The notes beneath the pieces were generated by a model. The model saw only the letters and a program-made list of their open reading frames with translations. It had not been told where the DNA came from and ran no database searches. Positions 17,006 through 27,687 of a DNA stretch of 64,000 nt are shown here, in pieces. The translations under genes were made by a program, and so were the position numbers. Within the stretch, counting starts at the first letter, position 1; each line of letters opens with the position of its first letter. The stretch is from Pseudomonadota bacterium (GTDB lineage: Bacteria > Pseudomonadota > Alphaproteobacteria > Sphingomonadales > Sphingomonadaceae): positions 1-64,000 of the forward strand of contig JAIUPN010000012.1 in NCBI GenBank assembly GCA_020160755.1, given 5' to 3'.

Positions 17006-18193
17006 ATGACGAATACCGAGCCTTCCCCGCCGCCGCTTTCATTGTTTCAGCTCTTCCTGCGTTTTCTCCGCTTCGGCTTTTTCGCGTTCGGCGGCCCGGT
17101 CGCGCAGATCGCGATGGTGCGGCACGCACTCGTCGAGGAAGAGCGCTGGATCAGCCCCGCGCGCTTCAATCGGCTGCTCGCGGTGATGCAGATTTTGCCG
17201 GGGCCGGAGGCGCACGAACTGTGTGTCCATCTCGGCATGGTCGCGCGCGGACGGATCGGCGGGTTGCTTGCGGGGCTGGGGTTCATGTTGCCCGGCTTCG
17301 TGCTGATGCTCGGCGCGGCGTGGCTCTACAAGGACTGGATCGTCGGCAATCCGGCCATGGCGCCGGTCTTCCTGGGCGTCCAGATTGCGGTGCTTGCGAT
17401 CATCCTGCGCGCGGTGCAGCGGATCGGGACGCATATCCTCGAGGACAAATTGCTCTGGCTGCTCGCTGCCGCGGCGCTCGGCGCGACGCTGGCAGGGGTG
17501 CCGTTCTGGATTCCGCTGATCGCGGCGGGGTTGATCTACAGCTTTGCTGCGCGGCCCGCGGTGGCCGCGGCGGTGTTGGTTGCGGCGGCGTTGCTGGCGT
17601 TTGTTGTTTCGGACGCGGCTCCGGCGGAGACCGTTGCCGCGGCCGCGGCCGCGGGCGAGGCGGGTATCGCCGCGCTGTTCATCGCCGGGCTGAAGGGCGG
17701 ATTGCTGACCTTCGGCGGTGCCTATACCGCCATCCCATATGTGCGCACCGATACCGTGGGGCGCGGCTGGTTGTCCGATGCGAGCTTCCTCGACGGGGTG
17801 GCGCTCGCGGGGATGCTGCCCGCGCCGCTCGTCATCTTCGCGACATTCGCCGGCTATGTCGCGGGCGGCTTTCCGGGTGCGGTCGCGATCACTACGGGCA
17901 TGTTCCTGCCCGCTTTCGCCTTTTCGATGATCTTCTTCGAACGGCTGGAGGCGGTCGTCGAAAACCCTGCGCTGCACCGCATACTCGGCGGCGTCGCCGC
18001 GGCGGTGGTCGGAGTGATCGCGGCGACCTTGCTCCAGCTCGGCTGGGCGACGGCGTTGCGCGTGTCGAACCCGTTTGGAGGCCTGGTCATCTTCATCGCG
18101 GCGGTCGCGGCGGTGCTGCTGATCAAGGGAAAGTGGGCCGCCCCGTTGCTGGTGATCGGCGCGGGCGTCGCGGGATGGCTCGTCCACCCCTGA
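17006..18193 (+). CDS. chrA: chromate efflux transporter ChrA
   Basis: A 395-residue inner-membrane protein of the CHR superfamily, predicted to expel chromate. It is the long two-domain form. The N-terminal half has Phe-Phe-Ala-Phe-Gly-Gly-Pro-Val-Ala-Gln and Leu-Pro-Gly-Pro-Glu-Ala-His-Glu-Leu. The C-terminal half repeats this as Leu-Leu-Thr-Phe-Gly-Gly-Ala-Tyr-Thr-Ala, with Met-Leu-Pro-Ala-Pro-Leu. About ten hydrophobic segments are present, with an Ala-rich linker near residues 200-225. It lies divergently from the dmeRF-type operon, forming a small metal-resistance cluster, but no chrB-type regulator is adjacent. Confidence 0.9.
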   Translation: MTNTEPSPPPLSLFQLFLRFLRFGFFAFGGPVAQIAMVRHALVEEERWISPARFNRLLAVMQILPGPEAHELCVHLGMVARGRIGGLLAGLGFMLPGFVLMLGAAWLYKDWIVGNPAMAPVFLGVQIAVLAIILRAVQRIGTHILEDKLLWLLAAAALGATLAGVPFWIPLIAAGLIYSFAARPAVAAAVLVAAALLAFVVSDAAPAETVAAAAAAGEAGIAALFIAGLKGGLLTFGGAYTAIPYVRTDTVGRGWLSDASFLDGVALAGMLPAPLVIFATFAGYVAGGFPGAVAITTGMFLPAFAFSMIFFERLEAVVENPALHRILGGVAAAVVGVIAATLLQLGWATALRVSNPFGGLVIFIAAVAAVLLIKGKWAAPLLVIGAGVAGWLVHP

Positions 18194-18304
18194 TCCCGCA
18201 TTCCCCCTTGCCGACTCACCCGTCAAAGCCTATATGCGCCCTACTTCTTGACATGGTTAGCCAGTTGGGACGTCGGGGCCGCGGGCCGCGGCGGCTATAC
18301 CCAC

Positions 18305-18883
18305 ATGCTTTCCGGTCATCCGAAACGGGAATTTTCATTGGCCGATCTCGACGTCCTCCATGCGATCATCGCGCCCGAAGCCGAGGCGATGGGCCTTGCG
18401 CTCGTGCGCGTCGCCTTTTTCGGCGGCGAGAGCGACCCGACGCTGCAGGTGATGGCCGAGCGGCCCGACACGCGCCAGCTGACGATCGACGATTGCGCCG
18501 ACCTGTCGCGCCGCATCTCGGATCGTCTCGACGCGCTTGAAGAGGCGGGCAAGGACCCGATCGAGCAGGCGTACCGGCTCGAAGTGTCTTCGCCCGGTAT
18601 CGACCGGCCGCTGACGCGCCGCAGCGACTTCGCTGACTGGGCGGGGCATGAGGCGAAGATCGCGCTGAAGGAAAAGCGCGACGGGCGCCAGCGTTTCAAC
18701 GGCGAGCTGGTCGGCATCGACGGCGATGTCGTTTTGATTTCGGATAAGGAAGGTGTGGAACACAAGCTGCCGTTCGACGCGATCGACACGGCGAAGCTCG
18801 TTCTCACCGACAAATTGATTGCCGCAACCGTTCCGCTCTCGATCGAGGGCGCCGACGAAATGGAAGAAGAAGGACAGGACTGA
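18305..18883 (+). CDS. rimP: ribosome maturation factor RimP
   Basis: A cytoplasmic factor needed for 30S subunit maturation. From ATG 18305 it has 192 residues. The RimP core is visible: Leu-Ala-Leu-Val-Arg-Val-Ala-Phe-Phe, Asp-Cys-Ala-Asp-Leu-Ser-Arg, Leu-Glu-Val-Ser-Ser-Pro-Gly-Ile-Asp-Arg-Pro-Leu, and an SH3-like C-terminal domain with an acidic tail. A longer start at 18248 and a TTG at 18338 are possible. The stop overlaps the nusA start (TGATG), the classic rimP-nusA coupling. Confidence 0.93.
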   Translation: MLSGHPKREFSLADLDVLHAIIAPEAEAMGLALVRVAFFGGESDPTLQVMAERPDTRQLTIDDCADLSRRISDRLDALEEAGKDPIEQAYRLEVSSPGIDRPLTRRSDFADWAGHEAKIALKEKRDGRQRFNGELVGIDGDVVLISDKEGVEHKLPFDAIDTAKLVLTDKLIAATVPLSIEGADEMEEEGQD

Positions 18884-20508
18884 TGGCCACTGCCATTTCC
18901 GCCAACAAGGCCGAACTCCTCGCGATCGCCAACAGCGTCGCCAGCGAAAAGATGATCGACAAGGCGATCGTCATCGAGGCGATCGAGGAAGCGATCCAGC
19001 GCGCCGCGCGCGCGCGCTACGGCGCCGAGAACGACATTCGTGCCAAGCTCGACGCCCAGACCGGCGACCTTCGCCTGTGGCGCGTTGTCGAGGTCGTCGA
19101 GCAGGTCGAGGATTATTTCAAGCAGGTCGATCTGGCCGCCGGCCAGAAGCTGCAGAAGGACGCCAAGATCGGCGACTTCATCGTCGACCCGCTGCCCGCG
19201 GTCGACCTTGGCCGCATCGACGCGCAATCGGCGAAGCAGGTGATCTTCCAGAAGGTCCGCGAAGCTGATCGCGAGCGCCAATATGCGGAGTTCAAGGACC
19301 GCGCGGGCGAGATCATCACCGGCGTCGTCAAGTCGGTCGAATTCGGCCACATCGTCGTCAACCTCGGCCGCGCCGAGGGCGTCATCCGCCGTGACCAGCA
19401 GATCCCGCGCGAACTGATGCGCGTCGGCGACCGCGTCCGCGCGCTGATCCTGTCGGTGCGCAGCGAAACGCGCGGCCCGCAGATTTTCCTCAGCCGCGCG
19501 CACCCCGACTTCATGAAGAAGCTGTTCGCGCAGGAGGTGCCCGAAATCTATGACGGCATCATCGAGATCAAGGCGGCCGCCCGCGATCCGGGTTCGCGCG
19601 CCAAGATCGGCGTGATCAGCTACGACGGTTCGATCGACCCTGTCGGCGCGTGCGTCGGCATGAAGGGCAGCCGCGTCCAGGCAGTCGTCCAGGAAATGCA
19701 GGGCGAAAAGATCGACATCATTCCCTGGTCCGAAGACACCGCGACCTTCGTCGTCAACGCGCTCCAGCCGGCAACGGTGCAGCGCGTCGTCATCGATGAG
19801 GATGACAGCCGCATCGAAGTCGTCGTTCCCGACGATCAGCTCAGCCTCGCCATCGGCCGCCGCGGCCAGAATGTCCGTCTCGCCAGCCAGCTCACCGGCA
19901 GCCAGATCGACATCATGACCGAAGCCGACGCGAGCGAAAAGCGCCAGCGCGAATTCGTCGAACGCTCGACGATGTTCCAGGAAGAGCTCGATGTCGACGA
20001 GACGCTCGCACAGCTGCTCGTTGCCGAAGGCTTCGGCGAACTCGAAGAAGTCGCCTATGTCGGCATCGACGAACTGGCGAGCATCGAAGGCTTCGACGAG
20101 GAACTGGCGCAGGAACTGCAGAGCCGTGCCGCCGAAGGACTCGAACGCCGCGAAGAGGCGTCGCGCGCCGAACGCCGCGAACTCGGCGTCGAAGATGCGC
20201 TGGCCGACATCCCGCACCTGACCGAAGCGATGCTCGTCGTGCTCGGCAAGGCCGGGATCAAGACGCTCGACGACCTTGCCGACCTTGCGACCGACGAACT
20301 GATCGCCAAGAAGCGCACCGACAACCGCCGCGGTCCGCCGCGCAGCGAGCGTGCCGAGGACAAGGGCGGCGTGCTGGGCGAATATGGCCTCTCCGAAGAG
20401 CAGGGCAACGAGATCATCATGGCGGCGCGCGCGCACTGGTTCGACGACGAACCGGAAGCCGACGCACCGCAAGCCGGGGAGGCCGCCGATGCGGACCCCG
20501 CACAATGA
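18883..20508 (+). CDS. nusA: transcription termination/antitermination factor NusA
   Basis: A 541-residue RNA polymerase-binding factor. Domains in order are the N-terminal polymerase-binding domain (1-125), an S1 domain (about 135-200, with Val-Lys-Ser-Val-Glu-Phe-Gly-His), two KH domains (about 230-345, with Cys-Val-Gly-Met-Lys-Gly-Ser-Arg and Ala-Ile-Gly-Arg-Arg-Gly-Gln-Asn) and an acidic helix-hairpin-helix C-terminal region. It is the second gene of the rimP-nusA-ylxR-infB cluster. Its 3' end overlaps the ylxR-type gene by 20 bases. Confidence 0.96.
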   Translation: MATAISANKAELLAIANSVASEKMIDKAIVIEAIEEAIQRAARARYGAENDIRAKLDAQTGDLRLWRVVEVVEQVEDYFKQVDLAAGQKLQKDAKIGDFIVDPLPAVDLGRIDAQSAKQVIFQKVREADRERQYAEFKDRAGEIITGVVKSVEFGHIVVNLGRAEGVIRRDQQIPRELMRVGDRVRALILSVRSETRGPQIFLSRAHPDFMKKLFAQEVPEIYDGIIEIKAAARDPGSRAKIGVISYDGSIDPVGACVGMKGSRVQAVVQEMQGEKIDIIPWSEDTATFVVNALQPATVQRVVIDEDDSRIEVVVPDDQLSLAIGRRGQNVRLASQLTGSQIDIMTEADASEKRQREFVERSTMFQEELDVDETLAQLLVAEGFGELEEVAYVGIDELASIEGFDEELAQELQSRAAEGLERREEASRAERRELGVEDALADIPHLTEAMLVVLGKAGIKTLDDLADLATDELIAKKRTDNRRGPPRSERAEDKGGVLGEYGLSEEQGNEIIMAARAHWFDDEPEADAPQAGEAADADPAQ

Positions 20509-21259
20509 TCAGCTGAGCGAACCAGACCGCGCTGGTCGGCGCGGCCAGCATGTGCCTGAACGGCGCTGCGTCATCACCGGCGAGGTTTCGCCGGCCGAAA
20601 GGCTCGTGCGCCTCGCGCTCGGGCCCGACGGCACGATTGCGCCCGACGTCCATGGCAAGGCGCCGGGGCGCGGTGCATGGATCGGCGTCGATCGCGCGAC
20701 GCTTGAAGCGAGCCAGGCGAAGGGCAAGCTGAAGGGCGGGCTCGCGCGCGCGCTTCAGGACGGCAATTTCACCATCCCCGACGACCTCGGAGCGCGTATC
20801 GAGGCGCAGCTCCAGCGCGCGACACTCGACCGGCTCGGACTGGAATCGCGCTCGGGTACCTTGCTGAGTGGCAATGAAAAGATCGAAACCGCGGCGCGTA
20901 AGGGCCAGGTCCGCCTGCTGCTCCACGCCAATGATGCGGGCGAGGACGGGCGCAAGAAGCTGGCGCAGGCGTGGCGTGTCGGCGAAGACGATGAGGGGTC
21001 GGGCCGCGAGGGTTTGGTCTTGCCGGTGGACCGCGGCACCCTATCTATGGCATTGGGGCGCGAGAATGCGGTACATCTGGCGTTGACCGACGCCCGCGCC
21101 GCGGACCGGGTGCTGGCACATTTGAGCCGCTGGCAGTTTTTCACAGGATGGAGTAGGGACGCGGCCAACCGCGATTCCGACCCGCATGCCGCGCCAGCCT
21201 CTGGCGAGCAAACAAACGGGGCGTTGCCGACCAGCACCGCCGCTTCGGACGCGTTTTGA
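20489..21259 (+). CDS. YlxR (DUF448) / L7Ae-like RNA-binding protein
   Basis: A 256-residue protein encoded between nusA and infB, the usual ylxR position. The N-terminal DUF448 domain has Arg-Arg-Cys-Val-Ile-Thr-Gly, Leu-Val-Arg-Leu-Ala-Leu, and Gly-Lys-Ala-Pro-Gly-Arg-Gly-Ala-Trp. A second domain (about residues 120-225) resembles the L7Ae/ribosomal L30e fold common in alphaproteobacterial versions. ATG 20489 lies inside the end of nusA. The C-terminal tail is low complexity. The role is RNA binding in translation or transcription control, not precisely known. Confidence 0.85.
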   Translation: MRTPHNDQLSEPDRAGRRGQHVPERRCVITGEVSPAERLVRLALGPDGTIAPDVHGKAPGRGAWIGVDRATLEASQAKGKLKGGLARALQDGNFTIPDDLGARIEAQLQRATLDRLGLESRSGTLLSGNEKIETAARKGQVRLLLHANDAGEDGRKKLAQAWRVGEDDEGSGREGLVLPVDRGTLSMALGRENAVHLALTDARAADRVLAHLSRWQFFTGWSRDAANRDSDPHAAPASGEQTNGALPTSTAASDAF

Positions 21260-21276
21260 AGGAATGATGGTTTTCG

Positions 21277-23844
<2,568 letters not shown>

Positions 23845-23851
23845 CCAGCGT

Positions 23852-23867
23852 CCGCTCCGCGGAGCGG
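23852..23867. repeat. 16-bp perfect palindrome after infB
   Basis: CCGCTCCGCGGAGCGG occupies most of the 36-base gap between infB and the DUF1697 gene. It can form a stem in RNA and may attenuate read-through; no T-run follows. Confidence 0.4.
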
Positions 23868-23880
23868 TGGAGGCACCGGC

Positions 23881-24432
23881 ATGGCTCGCTATGTGGCGCT
23901 ATTCGGCAGCATTAACGTCGGCGGCAACCGGCTGACGATGGCCGATCTGCGCGCGGCGTTCGAGGCCGAGGGTTTCAGTCATGTCGAAACCGTCGTGGCG
24001 AGCGGCAATGTGCTGTTCGACCATGACGCGCGGCCGACGCGCGGGCTCGAAGAGAAATTGTCGATGATGGTCGAGGATCGTTTCGACATGACGAGTGCGG
24101 CGCTGGTGCGCAGCCGTGACGAACTTGCCGCGGCGATCGCCGACAATCCGTTCGCGGGCACGAACGAGGACAAGATCGTCCACACGATGTTCCTCGACGG
24201 ACAGCCGACCGCCGAACAGTTCGACGCGCTGGCGACCGACCACCGGGTCCGGCCGAACGAGCGGCTCGCGCTCGGCGACCGCGCGCTCTATATCGACTTC
24301 GGCGACGGGGCGGCGGACAGCAAGCTGCACGCGCGGCTGATCGAACGGCGGCTGGGGCACAAGGGTACCGCGCGCAACATGCGCTCGATCGCGCGGATCA
24401 TCGCGAAACTGGACGAAGAGGCAAGGGGCTAG
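23881..24432 (+). CDS. DUF1697 family protein
   Basis: A 183-residue soluble protein. The N-terminus Met-Ala-Arg-Tyr-Val-Ala-Leu-Phe-Gly-Ser-Ile-Asn-Val-Gly-Gly-Asn and Val-Val-Ala-Ser-Gly-Asn-Val-Leu-Phe are the DUF1697 signature (two ferredoxin-like units). A late Gly-Thr-Ala-Arg-Asn-Met-Arg-Ser also fits. The family function is unknown. It lies in the infB-rbfA gap and ends three bases before rbfA, so it is probably co-transcribed with the translation cluster. Confidence 0.85.
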   Translation: MARYVALFGSINVGGNRLTMADLRAAFEAEGFSHVETVVASGNVLFDHDARPTRGLEEKLSMMVEDRFDMTSAALVRSRDELAAAIADNPFAGTNEDKIVHTMFLDGQPTAEQFDALATDHRVRPNERLALGDRALYIDFGDGAADSKLHARLIERRLGHKGTARNMRSIARIIAKLDEEARG

Positions 24433-24435
24433 GCG

Positions 24436-24849
24436 ATGAAAACCGAAAAGGACCGGAAAAAGGATGGCGGCCCGTCGGTTCGCGTGCTCCGCGTCGGCGA
24501 ACAGGTGCGCCACCTCCTCTCCGAAATCCTCGCGCGCGGCGACGTCCATGACGACGTCCTTGCAACGCATCCGGTGAGCATCACCGAAGTGCGTATGTCG
24601 CCCGACCTGCGCCATGCGACGGTGTTCGTGAAATCCTTGCTCGGCAAGGACGAGGAAGCGGTGCTGAAGGCGCTGCGCACCAACACCGCTTATCTGCAAA
24701 AGACCGTCGCGTCGAAGGTGCGGATGAAATATGCCGCGAAGCTCAAATTCCTCTCGGACGAGAGCTTCGACGAGGCGAGCCATATCGAAAAATTGCTGCG
24801 CGACCCGAAGGTGGTGCGCGATCTGGAGAGCGGCGAGGATGAGGCCTGA
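24436..24849 (+). CDS. rbfA: 30S ribosome-binding factor RbfA
   Basis: A 137-residue KH-fold protein that assists late 16S rRNA processing and cold adaptation. Typical segments are [10 protein letters not shown] near the start, a [11 protein letters not shown] strand and the C-terminal Lys-Leu-Lys-Phe-Leu with Glu-x-Ser-His-Ile-Glu-Lys-Leu-Leu. The N-terminus is charged. In relatives truB usually follows; here about 5.4 kb separates them. Confidence 0.94.
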   Translation: MKTEKDRKKDGGPSVRVLRVGEQVRHLLSEILARGDVHDDVLATHPVSITEVRMSPDLRHATVFVKSLLGKDEEAVLKALRTNTAYLQKTVASKVRMKYAAKLKFLSDESFDEASHIEKLLRDPKVVRDLESGEDEA

Positions 24850-24900
24850 ATCTCGTCCCCCTGACCCGGGACGGGGTTCGGGGCCGCGATGGTGGCGGGA

Positions 24901-26322
24901 CTATTTGGCCTTCCTGATTCCCGCTGCCGCTTCCAGTTCGACCAGTGCTTCCTCCAGATAGTCGATCATCCGCTGCGCGTGCGGGACGCTGCGCCGGCAC
25001 GCGGTGATGCCGAAGTCGATATTTTTGAAATTCGACACCTGCGTAATATTCATCGCCATGCCGTCGACGGGGATGCTTGCGGGATACATGCCGTCGAGCC
25101 GCGCGCCGTTCCAGTACATCTGCTCGCGCGGGCCGGGGACGTTGGAGATCGTCACCGAATAGGCCGGGAATTTGTCGGCGGTGCGCGTCAGCGCGGTCAG
25201 CATCATCGGAAAGCTGGTGATCGCTGTATAGAGCTGGATCTGCGCCGCGGTCATCGCGCGGAGCTGCGCCTTCGCCGAGTTCATCGATTCCTGGATCATC
25301 GCCATCCGCGTCGCGGGGTCGTCGATATGCGTCGCGAGGTTCGCGGTCACCGAGGCGACCGAATTGCCCGAATCGATATCGTCCTTTGGCCGGATCGATA
25401 CGGGCGCCATGGCTTTCAGTGGCTTGTCGGGGAGTTCGTTGAGCGACTGCAGATATTTGCGCATCGCCCCCGCGCACATGCCGAGCACCGCATCGTTGAT
25501 CGTGCCGTCATAGGCCTTGCCCATCGCGCGCACGCGCTCGAGCGACCAGCTTTGCGCGACGAAGCGCCGCGCACCGGTGATGTTGCGGTTGAAACTGGTC
25601 CGCGGCACGCCGGAGAAGGGGGTGACGAGTCCGTCGCCGCCGATACCGAACATTGCCGCGAGATACTGGTTCATCGCCTTGGTCACCCCGACGCTGTTTC
25701 CCCATTGCTCCTTCAGGAAATCGCCGATCGCCTTGATGTCGGTGAGGTTCGGGCGCGCGGGCTTTTTGGGCGGCGGGAAAAGGCGCTTGTACGCTTCATA
25801 GGCCTCGACCGAGAGCGGCGATGCGGCGCGGCGTTCCTTCGGGTCCGCCGACAGCATCGAATTATAGAAATGGATGCTCGCCGCGCCGTCCATCAGTGCG
25901 TGATGCACCTTCTTGAAGGTTGCGATCTGGCGATTCGGCAGGCCTGAGATCAGCGTGATTTCCCACAGGGGCCGCGTCCGGTCGAGCAGCCCCGAATGGA
26001 GCCGCGAGGCGAGTTCGAACATCTCGCGGTAGCGGCCGGGTTTGGGGAGCGCGGCAGCGCGGACATGGTAGTGCATGTCGATGTCGCGATCGGGCTCGAG
26101 GCGGATCGGGCCATATTGGCCGAAGGGGGTCAGTTTCAACACTTCGCTGAACGGCCGCCGCAGTCCTTCGGACTGGCGGAGGAGCGCGAGCTGTTCGTTG
26201 AGCCAGTCGGTCTCGTCGACCCCGTCAGGCAGCGTGTAGAGATTGATGCCGCCGATGTGCATCGGCATCTCGCGGCTCTCCCCCCACAGGAACATCGCGT
26301 CGGTCACCGGCATCAACCGCAT
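24901..26322 (-). CDS. wax ester synthase / diacylglycerol acyltransferase (WS/DGAT) family protein
   Basis: A 473-residue acyl-CoA-dependent O-acyltransferase, which in relatives makes wax esters or triacylglycerol. The catalytic motif HHxxxDG is present as His-His-Ala-Leu-Met-Asp-Gly near residue 138. Other conserved stretches are Met-Pro-Val-Thr-Asp-Ala-Met-Phe at the N-terminus and Ser-Asn-Val-Pro-Gly-Pro in the C-terminal domain. ATG 26322 has GGGGAGAG just upstream. It is the last gene of the minus-strand block and may or may not share a transcript with the globin group, from which an inverted repeat separates it. Confidence 0.9.
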   Translation of the reverse strand: MRLMPVTDAMFLWGESREMPMHIGGINLYTLPDGVDETDWLNEQLALLRQSEGLRRPFSEVLKLTPFGQYGPIRLEPDRDIDMHYHVRAAALPKPGRYREMFELASRLHSGLLDRTRPLWEITLISGLPNRQIATFKKVHHALMDGAASIHFYNSMLSADPKERRAASPLSVEAYEAYKRLFPPPKKPARPNLTDIKAIGDFLKEQWGNSVGVTKAMNQYLAAMFGIGGDGLVTPFSGVPRTSFNRNITGARRFVAQSWSLERVRAMGKAYDGTINDAVLGMCAGAMRKYLQSLNELPDKPLKAMAPVSIRPKDDIDSGNSVASVTANLATHIDDPATRMAMIQESMNSAKAQLRAMTAAQIQLYTAITSFPMMLTALTRTADKFPAYSVTISNVPGPREQMYWNGARLDGMYPASIPVDGMAMNITQVSNFKNIDFGITACRRSVPHAQRMIDYLEEALVELEAAAGIRKAK

Positions 26323-26342
26323 GGCAGCTCTCCCCACTGTTT

Positions 26343-26367
26343 ATGCTGCATCTTTTGTGCGCAGCAT
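26343..26367. promoter_or_regulatory. inverted repeat upstream of the WS/DGAT gene
   Basis: ATGCTGC (26343-26349) and GCAGCAT (26361-26367) are perfect inverted arms separated by 11 bases, lying 20 bases before the WS/DGAT start. It could be an operator or an RNA hairpin; no T-run follows on the minus strand. Confidence 0.3.
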
Positions 26368-26386
26368 GACAGCGGACGCGGGCGAG

Positions 26387-26722
26387 TCAAGCGCGCGGGG
26401 AGTGGCTTTCGGTTCTCGGCTGTCCGCAAAAGGCAATCGTGATCGTAACCTGGCCCCGGCGTTCGAGGTGATGCGGAACGAGCGGGGGGACGAGCATGAC
26501 GTCGCCCGCCCGCAATTCGCGTCCGCCGCCGGCTTCGTCGTCCCAGCAGAAACGGATCGCCCCCGCTTCGACGGTCAGAAGTCCCCACGCGCCGGCTTTC
26601 AGATTGTGCGTTTTCAACAGGCTGGCGGGGATCGCGTCGGCGTCGAAGGGGCCGATGGTTCGATAGGGATGGGCATCGTCCGGAAGCGCGGGCGCGCGGT
26701 CGGTGAACGCGCCGCCCGCCAT
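26387..26722 (-). CDS. DUF1971 (YeaR/TehB-like) cupin-fold protein
   Basis: A 111-residue small beta-barrel protein of the DUF1971 type. The hallmark is Val-Pro-Pro-Leu-Val-Pro-His-His-Leu-Glu, as in E. coli YeaR and the N-terminus of TehB-like proteins, with Gly-Leu-Leu-Thr-Val-Glu-Ala-Gly before it. E. coli yeaR is known to respond to nitrate and nitric oxide (through NarL and NsrR), which agrees with the NsrR-type operator found upstream of this operon. ATG 26722 is two bases after the preceding stop. Confidence 0.82.
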   Translation of the reverse strand: MAGGAFTDRAPALPDDAHPYRTIGPFDADAIPASLLKTHNLKAGAWGLLTVEAGAIRFCWDDEAGGGRELRAGDVMLVPPLVPHHLERRGQVTITIAFCGQPRTESHSPRA

Positions 26723-26724
26723 GA

Positions 26725-27135
26725 TCAAAAGCCCGCCGTGCCGCGGATGACGAGGAAGGCGACGCCAAGGAAGGCGAAGCCTGCAGGCACCGCGAGGATT
26801 TGTGCGGCGACGGTGCCGCGATCCATCGGCCCCGTCCAGGTGTCGAGCGTTCCGCCGGCGCGGTCGAGCGGCGAGGTATGCTCAGGTCCCTTTTGCGCGT
26901 GAAGGATCGATGCGGTCCCGAAATAGATCAGCGCATAAAGTGCTGAGATGACGAGCATGAAGATCGTCGCCGTGTCGCGGCCGGTCGCGGCGCCGATGCC
27001 GAGAAAGAAGATGGCATAGAGCGCGAACATGCTGCGCCAGATCCTGCGCGGCAACTGGAAACCGGCCTGCATCCCGTGGACCTCATAGGGATCGTTGGAC
27101 AGACGGGCGAGCATTTCGGGGGTCGGATCAAACAT
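26725..27135 (-). CDS. small membrane protein in the globin operon, function unknown
   Basis: A 136-residue protein with an N-terminal Met-Phe-Asp-Pro-Thr-Pro-Glu-Met and three hydrophobic segments (about residues 33-50, 56-75 and 108-132). A Gly-Pro-Glu-His-Thr-Ser-Pro-Leu-Asp-Arg loop precedes the last. No heme, iron or redox motif is obvious. It overlaps the globin gene by eight bases and is followed within two bases by the DUF1971 gene, so it is a probable member of the same nitric-oxide-responsive operon. I cannot name its family. Confidence 0.72.
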   Translation of the reverse strand: MFDPTPEMLARLSNDPYEVHGMQAGFQLPRRIWRSMFALYAIFFLGIGAATGRDTATIFMLVISALYALIYFGTASILHAQKGPEHTSPLDRAGGTLDTWTGPMDRGTVAAQILAVPAGFAFLGVAFLVIRGTAGF

Positions 27136-27607
27136 GGGGAAGCTCCACTTTCCTCGATAAGGCCTGATCATGGTCGCGGTGGACCCAGATGCCCGTGAGC
27201 AGGCTTTCGGCGATCATCCGCGCCTTGGCACCGATATGGCGCGCGGCCTCGGGCGACGGCGCGATATCGTCGAGCGTGGCGTAAAACAGCATGAGCCAGC
27301 GCTGGAAATCGGCCTCGTCGAGCCCGGGGATGGCGAGGTGTTTGACCATCGGATTGCCCGAGAAATTGCCCGCGCTGAGCAGGATCGACTGCCAGAAGCG
27401 GTTCATCTGGCCGAGGTGGCGGGGCCAGTCGTCGATCCGCGGTTCGAAGATCGGGCCAAGCACCGCGTCGGCGCGAACCGCCGTGTAAAAATGATCGACC
27501 ATCGTGGCGATGAACGCCTCGTCGATTCCCATGGCGCGGGCGTCGCCTCGGCGGCGCTCGCGCGCGGCGAGGCTGTGGGGATGGGCGCGGGGCGGGGTGT
27601 TGGTCAT
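27128..27607 (-). CDS. group III truncated hemoglobin
   Basis: A 159-residue globin of the truncated group III type (Ctb-like). Visible marks are Phe-Tyr at the B9-B10 position (Val-Asp-His-Phe-Tyr-Thr-Ala-Val), Leu-Gly-Pro-Ile-Phe-Glu, Phe-Trp-Gln-Ser, the proximal histidine in Met-Val-Lys-His-Leu-Ala-Ile-Pro, and the conserved Arg-Trp-Leu tryptophan of helix G. Related Ctb binds O2 and NO and is induced by nitrosative stress. It is the first gene of the minus-strand group and faces a divergent NsrR-like regulator across an 80-base region that carries an 11-1-11 palindrome. Confidence 0.9.
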   Translation of the reverse strand: MTNTPPRAHPHSLAARERRRGDARAMGIDEAFIATMVDHFYTAVRADAVLGPIFEPRIDDWPRHLGQMNRFWQSILLSAGNFSGNPMVKHLAIPGLDEADFQRWLMLFYATLDDIAPSPEAARHIGAKARMIAESLLTGIWVHRDHDQALSRKVELPHV

Positions 27608-27622
27608 GGCATCGACTCGATA

Positions 27623-27645
27623 AGTGGTATTTGAAATACCATTTA
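27623..27645. promoter_or_regulatory. NsrR-type operator between globin and regulator genes
   Basis: An 11-1-11 palindrome: left arm AAGTGGTATTT (27623-27633), a central G, right arm AAATACCATTT (27635-27645), matching at 10 of 11 pairs. NsrR sites characteristically have two 11-base arms with one spacer base and an AT-rich core. It lies 15 bases before the globin start and 42 before the regulator start, so it could control both directions. Confidence 0.72.
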
Positions 27646-27653
27646 TTCGCGCT

Positions 27654-27681
27654 TGATCAAAAAATCAATATTCAATATACC
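27654..27681 (+). promoter_or_regulatory. candidate promoter of the NsrR-like gene (leaderless)
   Basis: TTGATC (27654-27659) and TATACC (27676-27681) are separated by 16 bases. The -10-like hexamer ends only six bases before ATG 27688, and no Shine-Dalgarno is visible, so the message may be leaderless. TTGAT and ATCAA here also form an FNR-like inverted repeat, but with five rather than four spacer bases. Confidence 0.4.
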
Positions 27682-27687
27682 TATTTT

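Noticed and set aside
16842..17129. A 95-codon minus-strand frame upstream of the RcnR-like gene
   Set aside because: It spans the divergent promoter and the start of chrA, with Arg/Ser-rich shadow composition.
18316..20505. A long antisense frame over rimP-nusA
   Set aside because: It is the mirror of coding sequence in two confirmed genes, with no family resemblance.
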